Shown here: positions 50,001-57,270 of the stretch, one piece after another
Numbering within the stretch: position 1 is the stretch's first letter
Layout of the letters: each line of letters begins with the position of its first letter
NCBI RefSeq assembly: GCF_008710705.1
Contig: NZ_VYRZ01000003.1
Span: 310,001 to 374,000, forward strand
DNA length: 64,000 nucleotides
Source: Microbacterium radiodurans
GTDB taxonomy: Bacteria > Actinomycetota > Actinomycetes > Actinomycetales > Microbacteriaceae
Direction: 5' to 3'
Made by a program: the position numbers and the translations under genes
The notes under the pieces: model-generated
Seen by the model: only the letters and a program-made list of their open reading frames with translations
Database searches by the model: none
What the model was told of the DNA's origin: nothing

Positions 50001-52513
50001 TGCGCGTAGCCGGCCTGCGTGAACGAGAAGCCCTGCGGGTACGAGATGCGCGCATCGGCGTCGTCGACCTTCACGGCGTGCCACGACAGATCCTCGATCG
50101 GGGTGATCGCGAGGTCGTCGAACTGCGTGTTGTAGTAGCCGCTCACGATCGAGACGCGTCCGGCCATCGTCGGGTTCGGTGTCGTGTCGGCGTAGGTGCC
50201 GAGCTGCTGGCCGTCGAGACGGACGGTGATGACGTTCTCGCGCGCCTCGACCTCGAGTTCGTGCCAGGCGTCGGCATCGAACATGAAGACGGTGCCGGTC
50301 GCGACGTTCTGACCGAGCTTGCGCAGCTCCCACGTTCCGTCGGCGTGCACGCGGGCGGTGTAGGTCGCGAGGTCGGCGCCGGTGCCCTCGGTGGTCGTCT
50401 GGCGCACGCCGAGGCCGGCGAAGTTCGCCAGCGACGCGTCGCGGACGACGCCGTCGAGGCGGAAGTCGATCTTCGCGGTGTAGTTCGTCCAGGTGTGGTC
50501 ACCGAGCACGGTCGCGGGCGTCGTGGTCGAGGGGTTCCGCTGCGAGCCGTCACCCCACACGTTCCAGGTGTAGCCGCGGTTGTCGGCGTGGATCGCCTGA
50601 TGCATCACGTTGCCGGCATCCGTGCCGATGACCTCGAAGGCGCCGTTCTGGTCGGCGGTGTAGCGGGGCGACCCGCCCCGGCGGGTGACGTAGTCCATCG
50701 GGACGCCGCCGACGTCCTGAACGGCGTAGTCGGCGTACTCGAAGTCGTCGGTGTAGGGGAGCGGCAGGACGTCGTCGGTCACCGTGGCGGCGTACTGGCC
50801 GCTTTCGTAGTCGGTCGCGGCGTCATGGATGCCGTGCTGCTGCGTCGCGAGCGTGAGGATCGAGTACGGCTGCACCTGCACCCGGTAGACGTCGTACTCC
50901 ACCCCGTCCGTCGTCTCGGTGCGCACCGGGACGACCTTTCCGGTGTTCTGGAACCAGTCCGCGTCGAACGCGTCGCCGGCATCCGGTCCCGTGGTCTCCC
51001 ACACGTACAGCGGGGTGTCCTCGTCGGTGTCGAGGTTCGCGACCTTGACCTCGAAGTTGCGGACGCGCGAGGTGTTGTTGGCGTGCACCTGGCTGAATTC
51101 GAGGTTCTCACCGGCGGCCACGTCGGCCTCCGGTGTGCGCAGGGTCAGCGCCGTGCGGGTCGAGGTGTCGACGACGGTTCCGCCGTCGCCCTTCTGCCCG
51201 TCACCGCCCGACGCGCCCTCGATGTACTCCCAGCCCTCCTCGATGAACTGCGTGAAGTGGCGGACGAGCGCAATGCCGACGCCGCCCTCGTAGTAGCCCG
51301 ACCACGGGTCGGAGGCGCGGATGAGGTGCTTGGGGGAGTACTGCGAGCCCTCGTAGAGCGCGCTGACGGCGGGCTGGAAGAGGAAGGTCGTCATGTGGCC
51401 CGGGTCGGCGCTCGACCCGCTCCAGCGGTAGGCGTTGATGAACCGGTCGGCGATGTCGACCGCGCCGACCGTGCCGCCGATGCCTCCGCGCGCGGGGTCG
51501 GCCTGCACGCGGTACTCGGGATCAATCATCGGCGCGACGCCCTCGGAATAGAGCACCTCCATCCCGAACTCCTTGTTCAGGCGGGTGAGCGCCGGGTCGC
51601 CGGCGATGTCGTAGTGGTAGCCGATCGCGTCGACCTGCTCGAGCGCCTCGGGGCTGGCGAGGATCGCACGCGAGACCTGGCCGACGTTCCGGTAGGAGTC
51701 GAGCGCGACGATCTTGATCTTCGAGTAGTCGTAGCGCGCGCCCTCGGCCCGAGCGTCCGCCTCGAGGCGCTTCGCGAAGTCGACGGTCCAGGCGAGCTCG
51801 GAGCCGATGTAGTTCGCGTGGACCTCGTTCTGCGACGGACTCAGGTAGTCGAACTCGACACCGTAGGTGTCGTAGGCGGCGTCGATGGTCTCCTTGTACC
51901 ACTGGTAGCGGAGGTCGGGCTGCGCCTTCGTCCACGACGGCTCGCCCCAGCGGAGCGCCTCGACCTCGATGTCCGGGTTGATCGACTGCGCGTCGGCGAT
52001 GAAGTGGAAGCCGGCGCCGCGCAGCACGTTGGCGGGTTCGTCGGCGGAACGCTTCGTGGCGGGTTCGGTGCCCGACGAGGTGTTGTTGTCGGCGCCGAGC
52101 TCCACCTTGATGTGCTTCAGTCCCGCACCCTCCACCGGGTCGAACAGCATGCGCAGGATGCGCCAGTAGACATCCGGGTTCTCCTCCTTGTAGTCGAGGA
52201 GGAGGTTCGAGGTGTTGTTGCACGACACCGAGCCGAAGCCGCCGAACGTGTTGAAGGGCGAGCCGGCGGCGTCGCGCTCGACGTCCTCGCCGTTCACGAG
52301 CAGCTCGGCCCATTCGGCGACGTCGTCGTAAGTGAGCGTCGGCAACTCGGCGGCGTCGGCGTCCGCTGCGACGGTGTTCGCCGTGGTGCCGTTCGCGGTC
52401 GACGGGGGGAGGGGTGCGGCGCTCGCCGCGGTTGCCGGGACGACCAGGCCGGTCGTCGCGATGAGAGCGGCGGCGACGGGCGCGAACGCCCGAGCCCATG
52501 ACATCTTTGCCAT
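47090..52513 (-). CDS. Secreted multidomain GH59-like beta-galactosidase/galactocerebrosidase
   Basis: 1,807 residues. Signal peptide 1-33; GH59-type (beta/alpha)8 domain about 60-430 (FNTFGGFGSVSCNNTSNLLLDY, HIKVELGADNN), with candidate acid/base Glu230 (SPSQNE) and nucleophile Glu324 (LYSEG). A beta-sandwich and laminin-G-like region extends to about 800. Then come further binding modules, two bacterial Ig-like domains (about 941-1014 and 1264-1336), a duplicated 175-residue module (about 1015-1195 and 1337-1510; YDKTRETGWY / YDKSRTTGWW), a FIVAR helix pair (about 1202-1266), FN3 (about 1524-1608) and two C-terminal repeats with WWGQN/WWGTN. Retaining galactosidase action on beta-galactosides is the family expectation; the natural substrate is unknown. 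No LPXTG or anchor is seen. ATG 52513 has GAGGAA upstream. Confidence 0.85.
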   Translation of the reverse strand: MAKMSWARAFAPVAAALIATTGLVVPATAASAAPLPPSTANGTTANTVAADADAAELPTLTYDDVAEWAELLVNGEDVERDAAGSPFNTFGGFGSVSCNNTSNLLLDYKEENPDVYWRILRMLFDPVEGAGLKHIKVELGADNNTSSGTEPATKRSADEPANVLRGAGFHFIADAQSINPDIEVEALRWGEPSWTKAQPDLRYQWYKETIDAAYDTYGVEFDYLSPSQNEVHANYIGSELAWTVDFAKRLEADARAEGARYDYSKIKIVALDSYRNVGQVSRAILASPEALEQVDAIGYHYDIAGDPALTRLNKEFGMEVLYSEGVAPMIDPEYRVQADPARGGIGGTVGAVDIADRFINAYRWSGSSADPGHMTTFLFQPAVSALYEGSQYSPKHLIRASDPWSGYYEGGVGIALVRHFTQFIEEGWEYIEGASGGDGQKGDGGTVVDTSTRTALTLRTPEADVAAGENLEFSQVHANNTSRVRNFEVKVANLDTDEDTPLYVWETTGPDAGDAFDADWFQNTGKVVPVRTETTDGVEYDVYRVQVQPYSILTLATQQHGIHDAATDYESGQYAATVTDDVLPLPYTDDFEYADYAVQDVGGVPMDYVTRRGGSPRYTADQNGAFEVIGTDAGNVMHQAIHADNRGYTWNVWGDGSQRNPSTTTPATVLGDHTWTNYTAKIDFRLDGVVRDASLANFAGLGVRQTTTEGTGADLATYTARVHADGTWELRKLGQNVATGTVFMFDADAWHELEVEARENVITVRLDGQQLGTYADTTPNPTMAGRVSIVSGYYNTQFDDLAITPIEDLSWHAVKVDDADARISYPQGFSFTQAGYAHYNRTQHVVAAGRSFAFDLDGTGFNLNGATGASVLSITVDDQPARTVTVSGIGNRQTSAWVRGLEDGPHRVTVQVVSGTFSLDSIDLLVGGSSGGTADPELRPVEVLTALPRLTTVPAAVPGLPETVRARSEAGGEIDAPVTWSTTPAQFGTAYDLVKVDGVFRDNPSLAVSAYVEVVPAGIRYFVDANAPADAPSYPAVRDAAADALRNTAADAAYSASAGWGRVGSASAKGRLNQTPYDKTRETGWYSANAGTPLVYRFALDAGEYDIATGHTEWWNPGSGRSRVVTGTVEYTAGGETVRVPVGTHTFANGSIGQTAVLRGGFTLDAATEVTVRIAGTGGTEAPALSWIGISDHAETADRTGLAAALAEATTAPRQAYTPETWQALRDEGLAAKAVHDDPSATQEQVDAATAALRAAIDALVEVAYLALPDYRIAVVAGEELELPGTVELATRSGATQEVPVQWQETPATETPYAVVAVAGRAGQTPVTLQLEVIPDGVVAFVDAASTQGVADPEAPGASPAFDAVAALRGDALIGDVPDQVFSEETGWGLRNPIGSGENHVGLRARGTGVYDKSRTTGWWASSGGSVDYGFTLPAGSYELTSGYQEWWSVTRQVAPSVEIGGERIAGDPVNLSGSTPQGTSTIAFTLDEETVVDFRAARGDGSADPVLSWIAIADVTAPGAPTGVRAEATSTTTATVSWQAPAGAGIRYDGFRVFVGDATEPVCEVASDVTACELTELTAGGAYDVSVVSFDADAESERATVRLALPEVPADDARSVPGKAVLSSDDGWDTGLKDGTFRVTMNLWWGQNGSLFKLFRDGELVGSVPLQIAGGPSAQQAIVDIAGLPNGTYRFTGELVNSRGTTATAPLTVTVTDASPGAPVLAHDNWDGDGTYTVRADMWWGTNATSYRFLENGVEVAADELVAASPRAQAATLAVTGKAPGQYRYVVEFTNAVGTTASTPLVVTVR

Positions 52514-52592
52514 CGGTGGATTCCTCGTCAGTGAAGGTCCAGTGGGGGGTTGATCCGAGGGAACCACCGGCAGCCCCATCGCGCGAGCAGAA

Positions 52593-52626
52593 CGAACACG
52601 ATCGAACACACTCGAATCCGAACGAT
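52593..52626. promoter_or_regulatory. Phased CGAA(C/T) repeats in divergent promoter region
   Basis: CGAACAC 52593, CGAACAC 52603 and CGAATCC 52613 repeat at 10-bp steps, followed by CGAACGA at 52619. They lie between the glycosidase and its divergent regulator and resemble the repeated sites bound by DeoR-type HTH proteins. Confidence 0.45.
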
Positions 52627-52629
52627 CGA

Positions 52630-52635
52630 TACAGT
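52630..52635 (+). promoter_or_regulatory. -10 box TACAGT, leaderless regulator start
   Basis: TACAGT, seven bases, GTG 52643; it sets the start 31 codons inside a longer open frame. Confidence 0.5.
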
Positions 52636-52642
52636 GGATGCC

Positions 52643-53752
52643 GTGGATGAGCCGACGACGGCAGGTTTCGCGGTCTCGCGCCGCGAGCGCATCCTCGATG
52701 AGCTCCGCTCGGCCGGCTCGGTGCGGGTGGCGGATCTCGCCGTTCGACTCGGGGTCGCCGAGCTCACCATCCGCCGCGACATCGGGTACCTCGCCGACCG
52801 CGGGCTGCTGACACGCGTGCACGGCGGCGCGACGTTGCGCAGTCGCCTGGACACCTCCGTGCCGCTCGGCGTCGGCGGCATCCGTCCGCCGCTGTTCCGC
52901 GTCGGGATGGTCGTGCCGTCGCTGACCTACTACTGGCCGCAGATCGTCATCGGCGCGCGGGCGGCAGCGACCGACGGCGGCGTGCAGCTCGTGCTGCGCG
53001 GGGCCAGCTACTCGGTCGACGACCAGCGCCGGCAGATTTCCTCGCTGCTGGAGTCGGGAACGCTCCACGGACTGATCGTCGCCCCCGAGGTCGCGGGCGC
53101 CGACGGCGCGGCGCTCCTCCACTGGCTCGACGCGCTGCCGATCCCCGTGGTGCTCGCCGAGCGTTCGGCGCCGTCGGACCTGACTCTTACGCGGCTGGAA
53201 TCGGTCACGACCGACCACGTGTTCGGGGGCTCGCTCGCGGCGGCGCACCTCTCGGCGCGCGGGCACGTCCGGGTCGGGTTCGTCGCCTCGGCGGGGTCAC
53301 CCACCTCGCCGCGACTGCGACGCGGCTGGCGACGGGCGGTCGAGGACGACGGCCTCGTGCCGACGATCGACCGCGACATCTCGCTCGACGATCTGGATGC
53401 CGCGGCCCGCGAGAGGGCGGTGTCGGATCTGCTCGCCGAGTGCCGCGTCACCGGCACGACGGCGCTGCTGGTCCACTCCGACCCGCAGGCGGTGCTGCTG
53501 CAGCAGCAGGCGCGGGACGTCGGCTGGGCGATGCCCGACGACCTCGCGATCGTCGCTTACGACGACGAGGTCGCCGCGAGCGCGGAGCCGGCCATCACCG
53601 CGCTGCGCCCGCCCAAGCAGCACATCGGACGCCTGGCCGTCGAGACGCTCATCGCCCGGCTCGTCGATGGACCGAAGCGGCCGGTGCAGCGCACCCATGT
53701 GCTGCCGACCCTGCACGCGCGGGAGTCCACCGCGCTCGACCGGCGGCGCTGA
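52643..53752 (+). CDS. DeoR-HTH / LacI-sensor hybrid regulator
   Basis: A 369-residue protein: DeoR-type winged helix (about 8-65; RRERILDELRSAGSVRVADLAVRLGVAELTIRRDIGYLADRGLLTRVHGGA) joined to a LacI/periplasmic-binding-like sensor domain (about 80-360; FRVGMVVPSLTYYWPQIVIGA ... LAIVAYDDEVAASAEPAITALRPPKQHIGRLAVETL). It probably senses a sugar and controls the divergent glycosidase gene. An ATG at 52550 would lie beyond the promoter. The hybrid is known among actinobacterial sugar regulators. Confidence 0.88.
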   Translation: MDEPTTAGFAVSRRERILDELRSAGSVRVADLAVRLGVAELTIRRDIGYLADRGLLTRVHGGATLRSRLDTSVPLGVGGIRPPLFRVGMVVPSLTYYWPQIVIGARAAATDGGVQLVLRGASYSVDDQRRQISSLLESGTLHGLIVAPEVAGADGAALLHWLDALPIPVVLAERSAPSDLTLTRLESVTTDHVFGGSLAAAHLSARGHVRVGFVASAGSPTSPRLRRGWRRAVEDDGLVPTIDRDISLDDLDAAARERAVSDLLAECRVTGTTALLVHSDPQAVLLQQQARDVGWAMPDDLAIVAYDDEVAASAEPAITALRPPKQHIGRLAVETLIARLVDGPKRPVQRTHVLPTLHARESTALDRRR

Positions 53753-53793
53753 CAGGGGACCCCGCGGATGCCTGCTGAGAACGAGGAGAGCCG

Positions 53794-54075
53794 ATGGACT
53801 CCGAGCCGATGACGCCGGACGAGCTGCGCGCGCGCATGGCGCAGTTGGAAGAGGAGCGGCGACAGCTCTACACGGGCGACGCAGCTGGTCTCTCCTACGC
53901 GCAGAACTGGTCTCACCTGCGGCGCGAGGAGATCGATGGTGAGCTGGCTCGCATCCGGGCCGAGCTGGGTCTCCCCGCCGCGGAGAGGCCGTCGCGCGGG
54001 ACGGCGGGCGGGTGGATCGCGCTAGTCGCCGCGATCGTGCTCATCACGGTCGCCGTCGGTCTCTGGCGGCCCTGA
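53794..54075 (+). CDS. Small single-helix membrane protein, unknown function
   Basis: A 93-residue protein: an N-terminal charged coiled coil (ELRARMAQLEEERRQLYTGD; EEIDGELARIRAELG) and a C-terminal helix (GGWIALVAAIVLITVAVGLW). No family recognised. GAGGAG precedes ATG 53794, 41 bases after the regulator stop, so it may be cotranscribed. Confidence 0.68.
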   Translation: MDSEPMTPDELRARMAQLEEERRQLYTGDAAGLSYAQNWSHLRREEIDGELARIRAELGLPAAERPSRGTAGGWIALVAAIVLITVAVGLWRP

Positions 54076-54142
54076 TCCGCGGCGAGCCTCCGCCGCTGAC
54101 GGGGGGCGCGGCATCCGGCATCCGTCGGCGGAGGATCACACC

Positions 54143-54197
54143 GATCTCGGACGATATCCGTGGAATCGTCCGAGATCAGCGCGATCGTCCGAGAATC
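54143..54197. repeat. Intergenic palindrome GATCTCGGACGAT plus third copy
   Basis: A 13-bp perfect stem (54143-54155 with 54165-54177) around a 9-base loop, then another ATCGTCCGAGA copy at 54184-54194. Lies between convergent genes, so it may terminate transcription. Confidence 0.6.
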
Positions 54198-54230
54198 GCG
54201 ACCGTCACCGGGCCGAGCGGATGCCGCGGC

Positions 54231-55181
54231 TCAGGCCTCGGGCGTCCACTCCGAGATGCGCGTGAGCTCGGCCACCTCGTCGGCGGTGAGCTCGACGCGG
54301 CCGCCGTCGAGGAGGCCCTGCACCTGATCCACGCGCGACGCGCTCGCGATCGGGGCGACGACGGTCGGCTGGGCGCGGAGCCAGGCCAGGGCGGTCGCGG
54401 CGATCGAGACGTCGTGCGCGGCGCCGATGCGCTCGAGGGCGTCGACGATGCGGAGGCCCTGCGGGGTGGCGTACACCGCGGCGCCCTCGGCTCGCGGGGA
54501 GCTCTGGCCGGCGGCATCCGTCGACCGGTACTTTCCGGTGAGGAAGCCCTTCGCGAGGGCGAAGTAGGGAACGAGGCTCAGGTTCTCGCGCTCGGCGAGC
54601 GGGGCGATCGAGCCCTCGACGTCGTTGCGGTGCACGAGGTTGTAGTGCGGCTGGATGGCGACGGGGCGGGCGACGCCGGTCTCGTCGGCGATGCGGAGCC
54701 ACTCCTGGATGCGCTCGGCGCTGTAGTTCGACACGGCGACGTGCCGCACGAGGCCGTCGCTCACGAGCTTTCCGAAGGCGCCGACGGTCTCGTCGAGCGG
54801 CGTCTCCTCGTCGTCGAAGTGCGCGTAGTAGAGGTCGATCGCATCGACGCCCAGGCGCTCGAGCGAGGCCTCGGCGGCGGCGCGCACGTTCGATGCCGAC
54901 AGGCCGCGGAATTCCGGGTGCTGGCTGACCTTCGTCGCCACGACGACCTCGGGGCGGTTTCGTGCGGCGAGCCACTCGCCGATGATGCGCTCGCTGTCGC
55001 CGCCGCTGTTGCCCGGCACCCAGGCGCTGTACGAGTCGGCGGTGTCGACGAAGTCGCCGCCGCCCTCGACGAACGCGTCGAGGATCGCGAAGGAGGCGTC
55101 GCGGTCGGCGGTCCAGCCGAACACGTTGCCGCCCAGCGAGAGCGGGAAGACGGACAGGTCGCTGTTGCCGATAGTGCTCAT
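54231..55181 (-). CDS. Aldo/keto reductase
   Basis: A 316-residue AKR (beta/alpha)8 enzyme using NAD(P)H. The catalytic tetrad is visible: Asp in FVDTADSY, Tyr in the same motif, Lys in VVATKV and His in YYAHFDD. The cofactor end is PIASASRVDQVQ. Resembles the YajO/Tas-like branch; substrate unknown. ATG 55181 (MSTIGNSDL) chosen because the conserved start of the fold follows; an ATG 24 codons upstream gives only Arg/Pro-rich sequence. Confidence 0.93.
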   Translation of the reverse strand: MSTIGNSDLSVFPLSLGGNVFGWTADRDASFAILDAFVEGGGDFVDTADSYSAWVPGNSGGDSERIIGEWLAARNRPEVVVATKVSQHPEFRGLSASNVRAAAEASLERLGVDAIDLYYAHFDDEETPLDETVGAFGKLVSDGLVRHVAVSNYSAERIQEWLRIADETGVARPVAIQPHYNLVHRNDVEGSIAPLAERENLSLVPYFALAKGFLTGKYRSTDAAGQSSPRAEGAAVYATPQGLRIVDALERIGAAHDVSIAATALAWLRAQPTVVAPIASASRVDQVQGLLDGGRVELTADEVAELTRISEWTPEA

Positions 55182-55252
55182 GGAGTGTGCAAGCCGCGCC
55201 GCCCGGCGGGTATTCCGGCTCAGGGGCGGCGGGGTGGCACGGCGGCGGCGCA

Positions 55253-55330
55253 CCGACTCCTCAGAACGGGGCCCGCGACGGGTTGCCGTCGACTCTCGGG
55301 GCGAGTAGTCGGCGGGATCTGAGGAGTCGG
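55253..55330. repeat. 78-bp intergenic palindromic element
   Basis: CCGACTCCTCAGA (55253-55265) and TCTGAGGAGTCGG (55318-55330) form a perfect 13-bp terminal inverted repeat around a GC-rich core with its own short stems. No coding capacity. Confidence 0.65.
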
Positions 55331-55353
55331 CGCGATGCGCGGGCGCAGCCGTC

Positions 55354-55635
55354 TCAGCGCGTGCGGGTCGAGCCGCGGCGCGAGACGGCGACGTAGATGC
55401 CGAGCACGATGATGGCGCCGATGATCGAGCCGATGATGCCGGAGGGCTGCAGGAAACCGCCCTCGGGGCTGTGGTTGAAGATGAGGAACCCGAGGAACCC
55501 GCCGACGAACGAGCCGACGATGCCGAGCACGATGGTCATCAGGATGCCGATGTTCTGCTTGCCGGGGATGACGGCGCGCGCGATGAAGCCGGCGATGAGT
55601 CCGACGAGGATGAGGCCGAGGATCGTCCAGAGCAT
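55354..55635 (-). CDS. GlsB/YeaQ/YmgE-family stress membrane protein
   Basis: A 93-residue, three-helix Gly/Ile-rich protein (LWTILGLILVGLIAGFIARAVIPGKQNIGILMTIVLGIVGSFVGGFLG), typical of the transglycosylase-associated GlsB/YeaQ family, linked to general and acid stress. The C-terminus is RRGSTRTR. A purine-rich GAAGAAAGAAGAAG leader precedes the ATG. Confidence 0.9.
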   Translation of the reverse strand: MLWTILGLILVGLIAGFIARAVIPGKQNIGILMTIVLGIVGSFVGGFLGFLIFNHSPEGGFLQPSGIIGSIIGAIIVLGIYVAVSRRGSTRTR

Positions 55636-55790
55636 GGTGCTTCTTCTTTCTTCGCTGGAACAGGTGCTGTGGGCACCCGGGGCGAAGAAGACGGTATGGC
55701 CCCGCCCACGGAATCCCCGCCGCTCTACCGCCCGCGCCCGCCGTGGTAGTACCCTTGCGGGCTCTCCGATGCATGCTCGCGCGGATGGCG

Positions 55791-56588
55791 TCAGGCGAGC
55801 GCCTCGCGGAGGGCGCCGATCCAGGACTCGACGGCGTCGAGGTGCGCGTCGTGACTTCCCTCGGGGAGGATCAGGATGCGGGTGGCCGGGCGTCGCGCGG
55901 CGAGTTCGGCCTGCTGCTCGGCCGAGAACATGCCGCGGGCGGCGAAGACGACGGTCGTCGGCACGGCGAGACTCTCCCATTCCGCCCATCGAGGCTCGTG
56001 CACCGCGGTGATCGAGGCTTGCATGACGTCCGCGTCGAAGCGGGGCCAAAGCCCCGACGGCGTCTGTTCGAGGTCGGCGATCCAGGCCTCACTGAGCGGC
56101 GAGTCGCCGAGGAACGCCCGCGCGGTGGCGACGTCGGCGAAGGGGAGCGGCCACGAGGCGAAGAAGGCGCCGAGATCGGCGGCATCCTGTGGATCGGAGC
56201 TTCCGGCCGGGTGCCCCTCCAGCATGACGAGCAGGCTGACCAGGTCGGGACGCCGGCTCGCGAGGAGAAACGCGGTGTGCGCGCCCATCGACTGCCCGAC
56301 CAGCGCCACGCGCTCGCCCGGCGCGAACCGCTCGATCACGGTGACGGCATCCGCCACGAAGGCGTTGCGGGAGAGGTCGTCGGGTCGCCGCGTGCTGTGG
56401 CCATGACCGCGCTGGTCGAGGAGCAGCACCCGGTGCCGGTCGACGAGTGCCTCCGCCGTGGGCATGAGCTCCCGCGAGCTTCCCGCCAACCCGTGCAGCA
56501 ACAGCACAGCGGGACCTGACCCTCCCGCGTCCGTCACCGCGAGCGAGGCGCCGTCACGGTCGATGATCGTGCGGCGGCGTTGCGTCAT
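55791..56588 (-). CDS. Alpha/beta hydrolase
   Basis: A 265-residue alpha/beta hydrolase. Oxyanion region LLLHGLAGSSRE, nucleophile elbow GQSMG (Ser about 101), acid in the later AVPTTVVFAARG region and catalytic His in PEGSHDAHLD. Substrate unknown; short and without a signal peptide, so cytoplasmic. Confidence 0.9.
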   Translation of the reverse strand: MTQRRRTIIDRDGASLAVTDAGGSGPAVLLLHGLAGSSRELMPTAEALVDRHRVLLLDQRGHGHSTRRPDDLSRNAFVADAVTVIERFAPGERVALVGQSMGAHTAFLLASRRPDLVSLLVMLEGHPAGSSDPQDAADLGAFFASWPLPFADVATARAFLGDSPLSEAWIADLEQTPSGLWPRFDADVMQASITAVHEPRWAEWESLAVPTTVVFAARGMFSAEQQAELAARRPATRILILPEGSHDAHLDAVESWIGALREALA

Positions 56589-56630
56589 CCGTCCATTGTC
56601 GGGGCGCGGAGCCCGGCACGTCGACGCGAG

Positions 56631-57167
56631 TTACGACCAGCGGAGGGGAGTGATCTCGCCGGTCTCCCAGTCGCGGCGGAGGATGCTGTAAGCCACCGAC
56701 CCCAGCGGCTCGGACCCCTCGACGGGCCATCCCTGGCGGTAGTAGGCCTCCTGCACCCAGCCGCACGCATCGAAGACGCGGCGCATCGCGCGATTGTCCT
56801 CGCGGGTCTGCCCCTCGAAGCGGTCGACCTCGGGCATGGTCGTGAACACGTGGTCGGCCGCCGTCACCAGCGCGCCTTTCGCGAGGCCGCGACCCCGCCA
56901 GGCCGACGCGAGACGCAGGTCGAACAGCGGTGCGCCGTCGCTGATCTCCTCGAGGCGGAAGAACCCGATGCGGCCGTGCACCCCGTGGTCGATCCAGAAG
57001 GAGTCGTTGTCCTCGTCGCGGTACCGCCCCGCGCCGATGCCCTCCTCGACCTGCTCGCGCGTCGGCCGGGTTCCGACGTGGAACGGGAACACCTCGCCGG
57101 TCATGAAGGCGATCAGTTCTTCGCGGTCGGCTCCCACCGGGTCGATACGGACGAGATCGATGGTCAT
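56631..57167 (-). CDS. GNAT-family N-acetyltransferase (RimJ/RimL-like)
   Basis: A 178-residue acetyltransferase with the acetyl-CoA loop LRLASAWRGRGLAKGAL and the C-terminal GQTREDNRAMRRVFDACGWVQEAYYRQGWP, as in RimJ/RimL-type enzymes. Substrate unknown. ATG 57167 (MTIDLVRIDP) fits the fold start; an ATG 17 codons upstream adds Arg/Ser-rich sequence. Confidence 0.88.
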   Translation of the reverse strand: MTIDLVRIDPVGADREELIAFMTGEVFPFHVGTRPTREQVEEGIGAGRYRDEDNDSFWIDHGVHGRIGFFRLEEISDGAPLFDLRLASAWRGRGLAKGALVTAADHVFTTMPEVDRFEGQTREDNRAMRRVFDACGWVQEAYYRQGWPVEGSEPLGSVAYSILRRDWETGEITPLRWS

Positions 57168-57270
57168 GGCGGCGCCTTCGCTTCCGTGGGAGTCGGCGCC
57201 GCGGCTGCGACGCCTCACGCGCTCAGCGAGCAGCGCTCGTGCTCAACGCTAACGGCCGTGAGCCCCGCGC

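Noticed and set aside
48314..52501. A plus-strand frame of about 1,400 codons opposite the glycosidase gene
   Set aside because: Val/Arg/Gly/Asp-rich antisense shadow with no domain or ribosome site; the minus-strand GH59-like protein explains the region.
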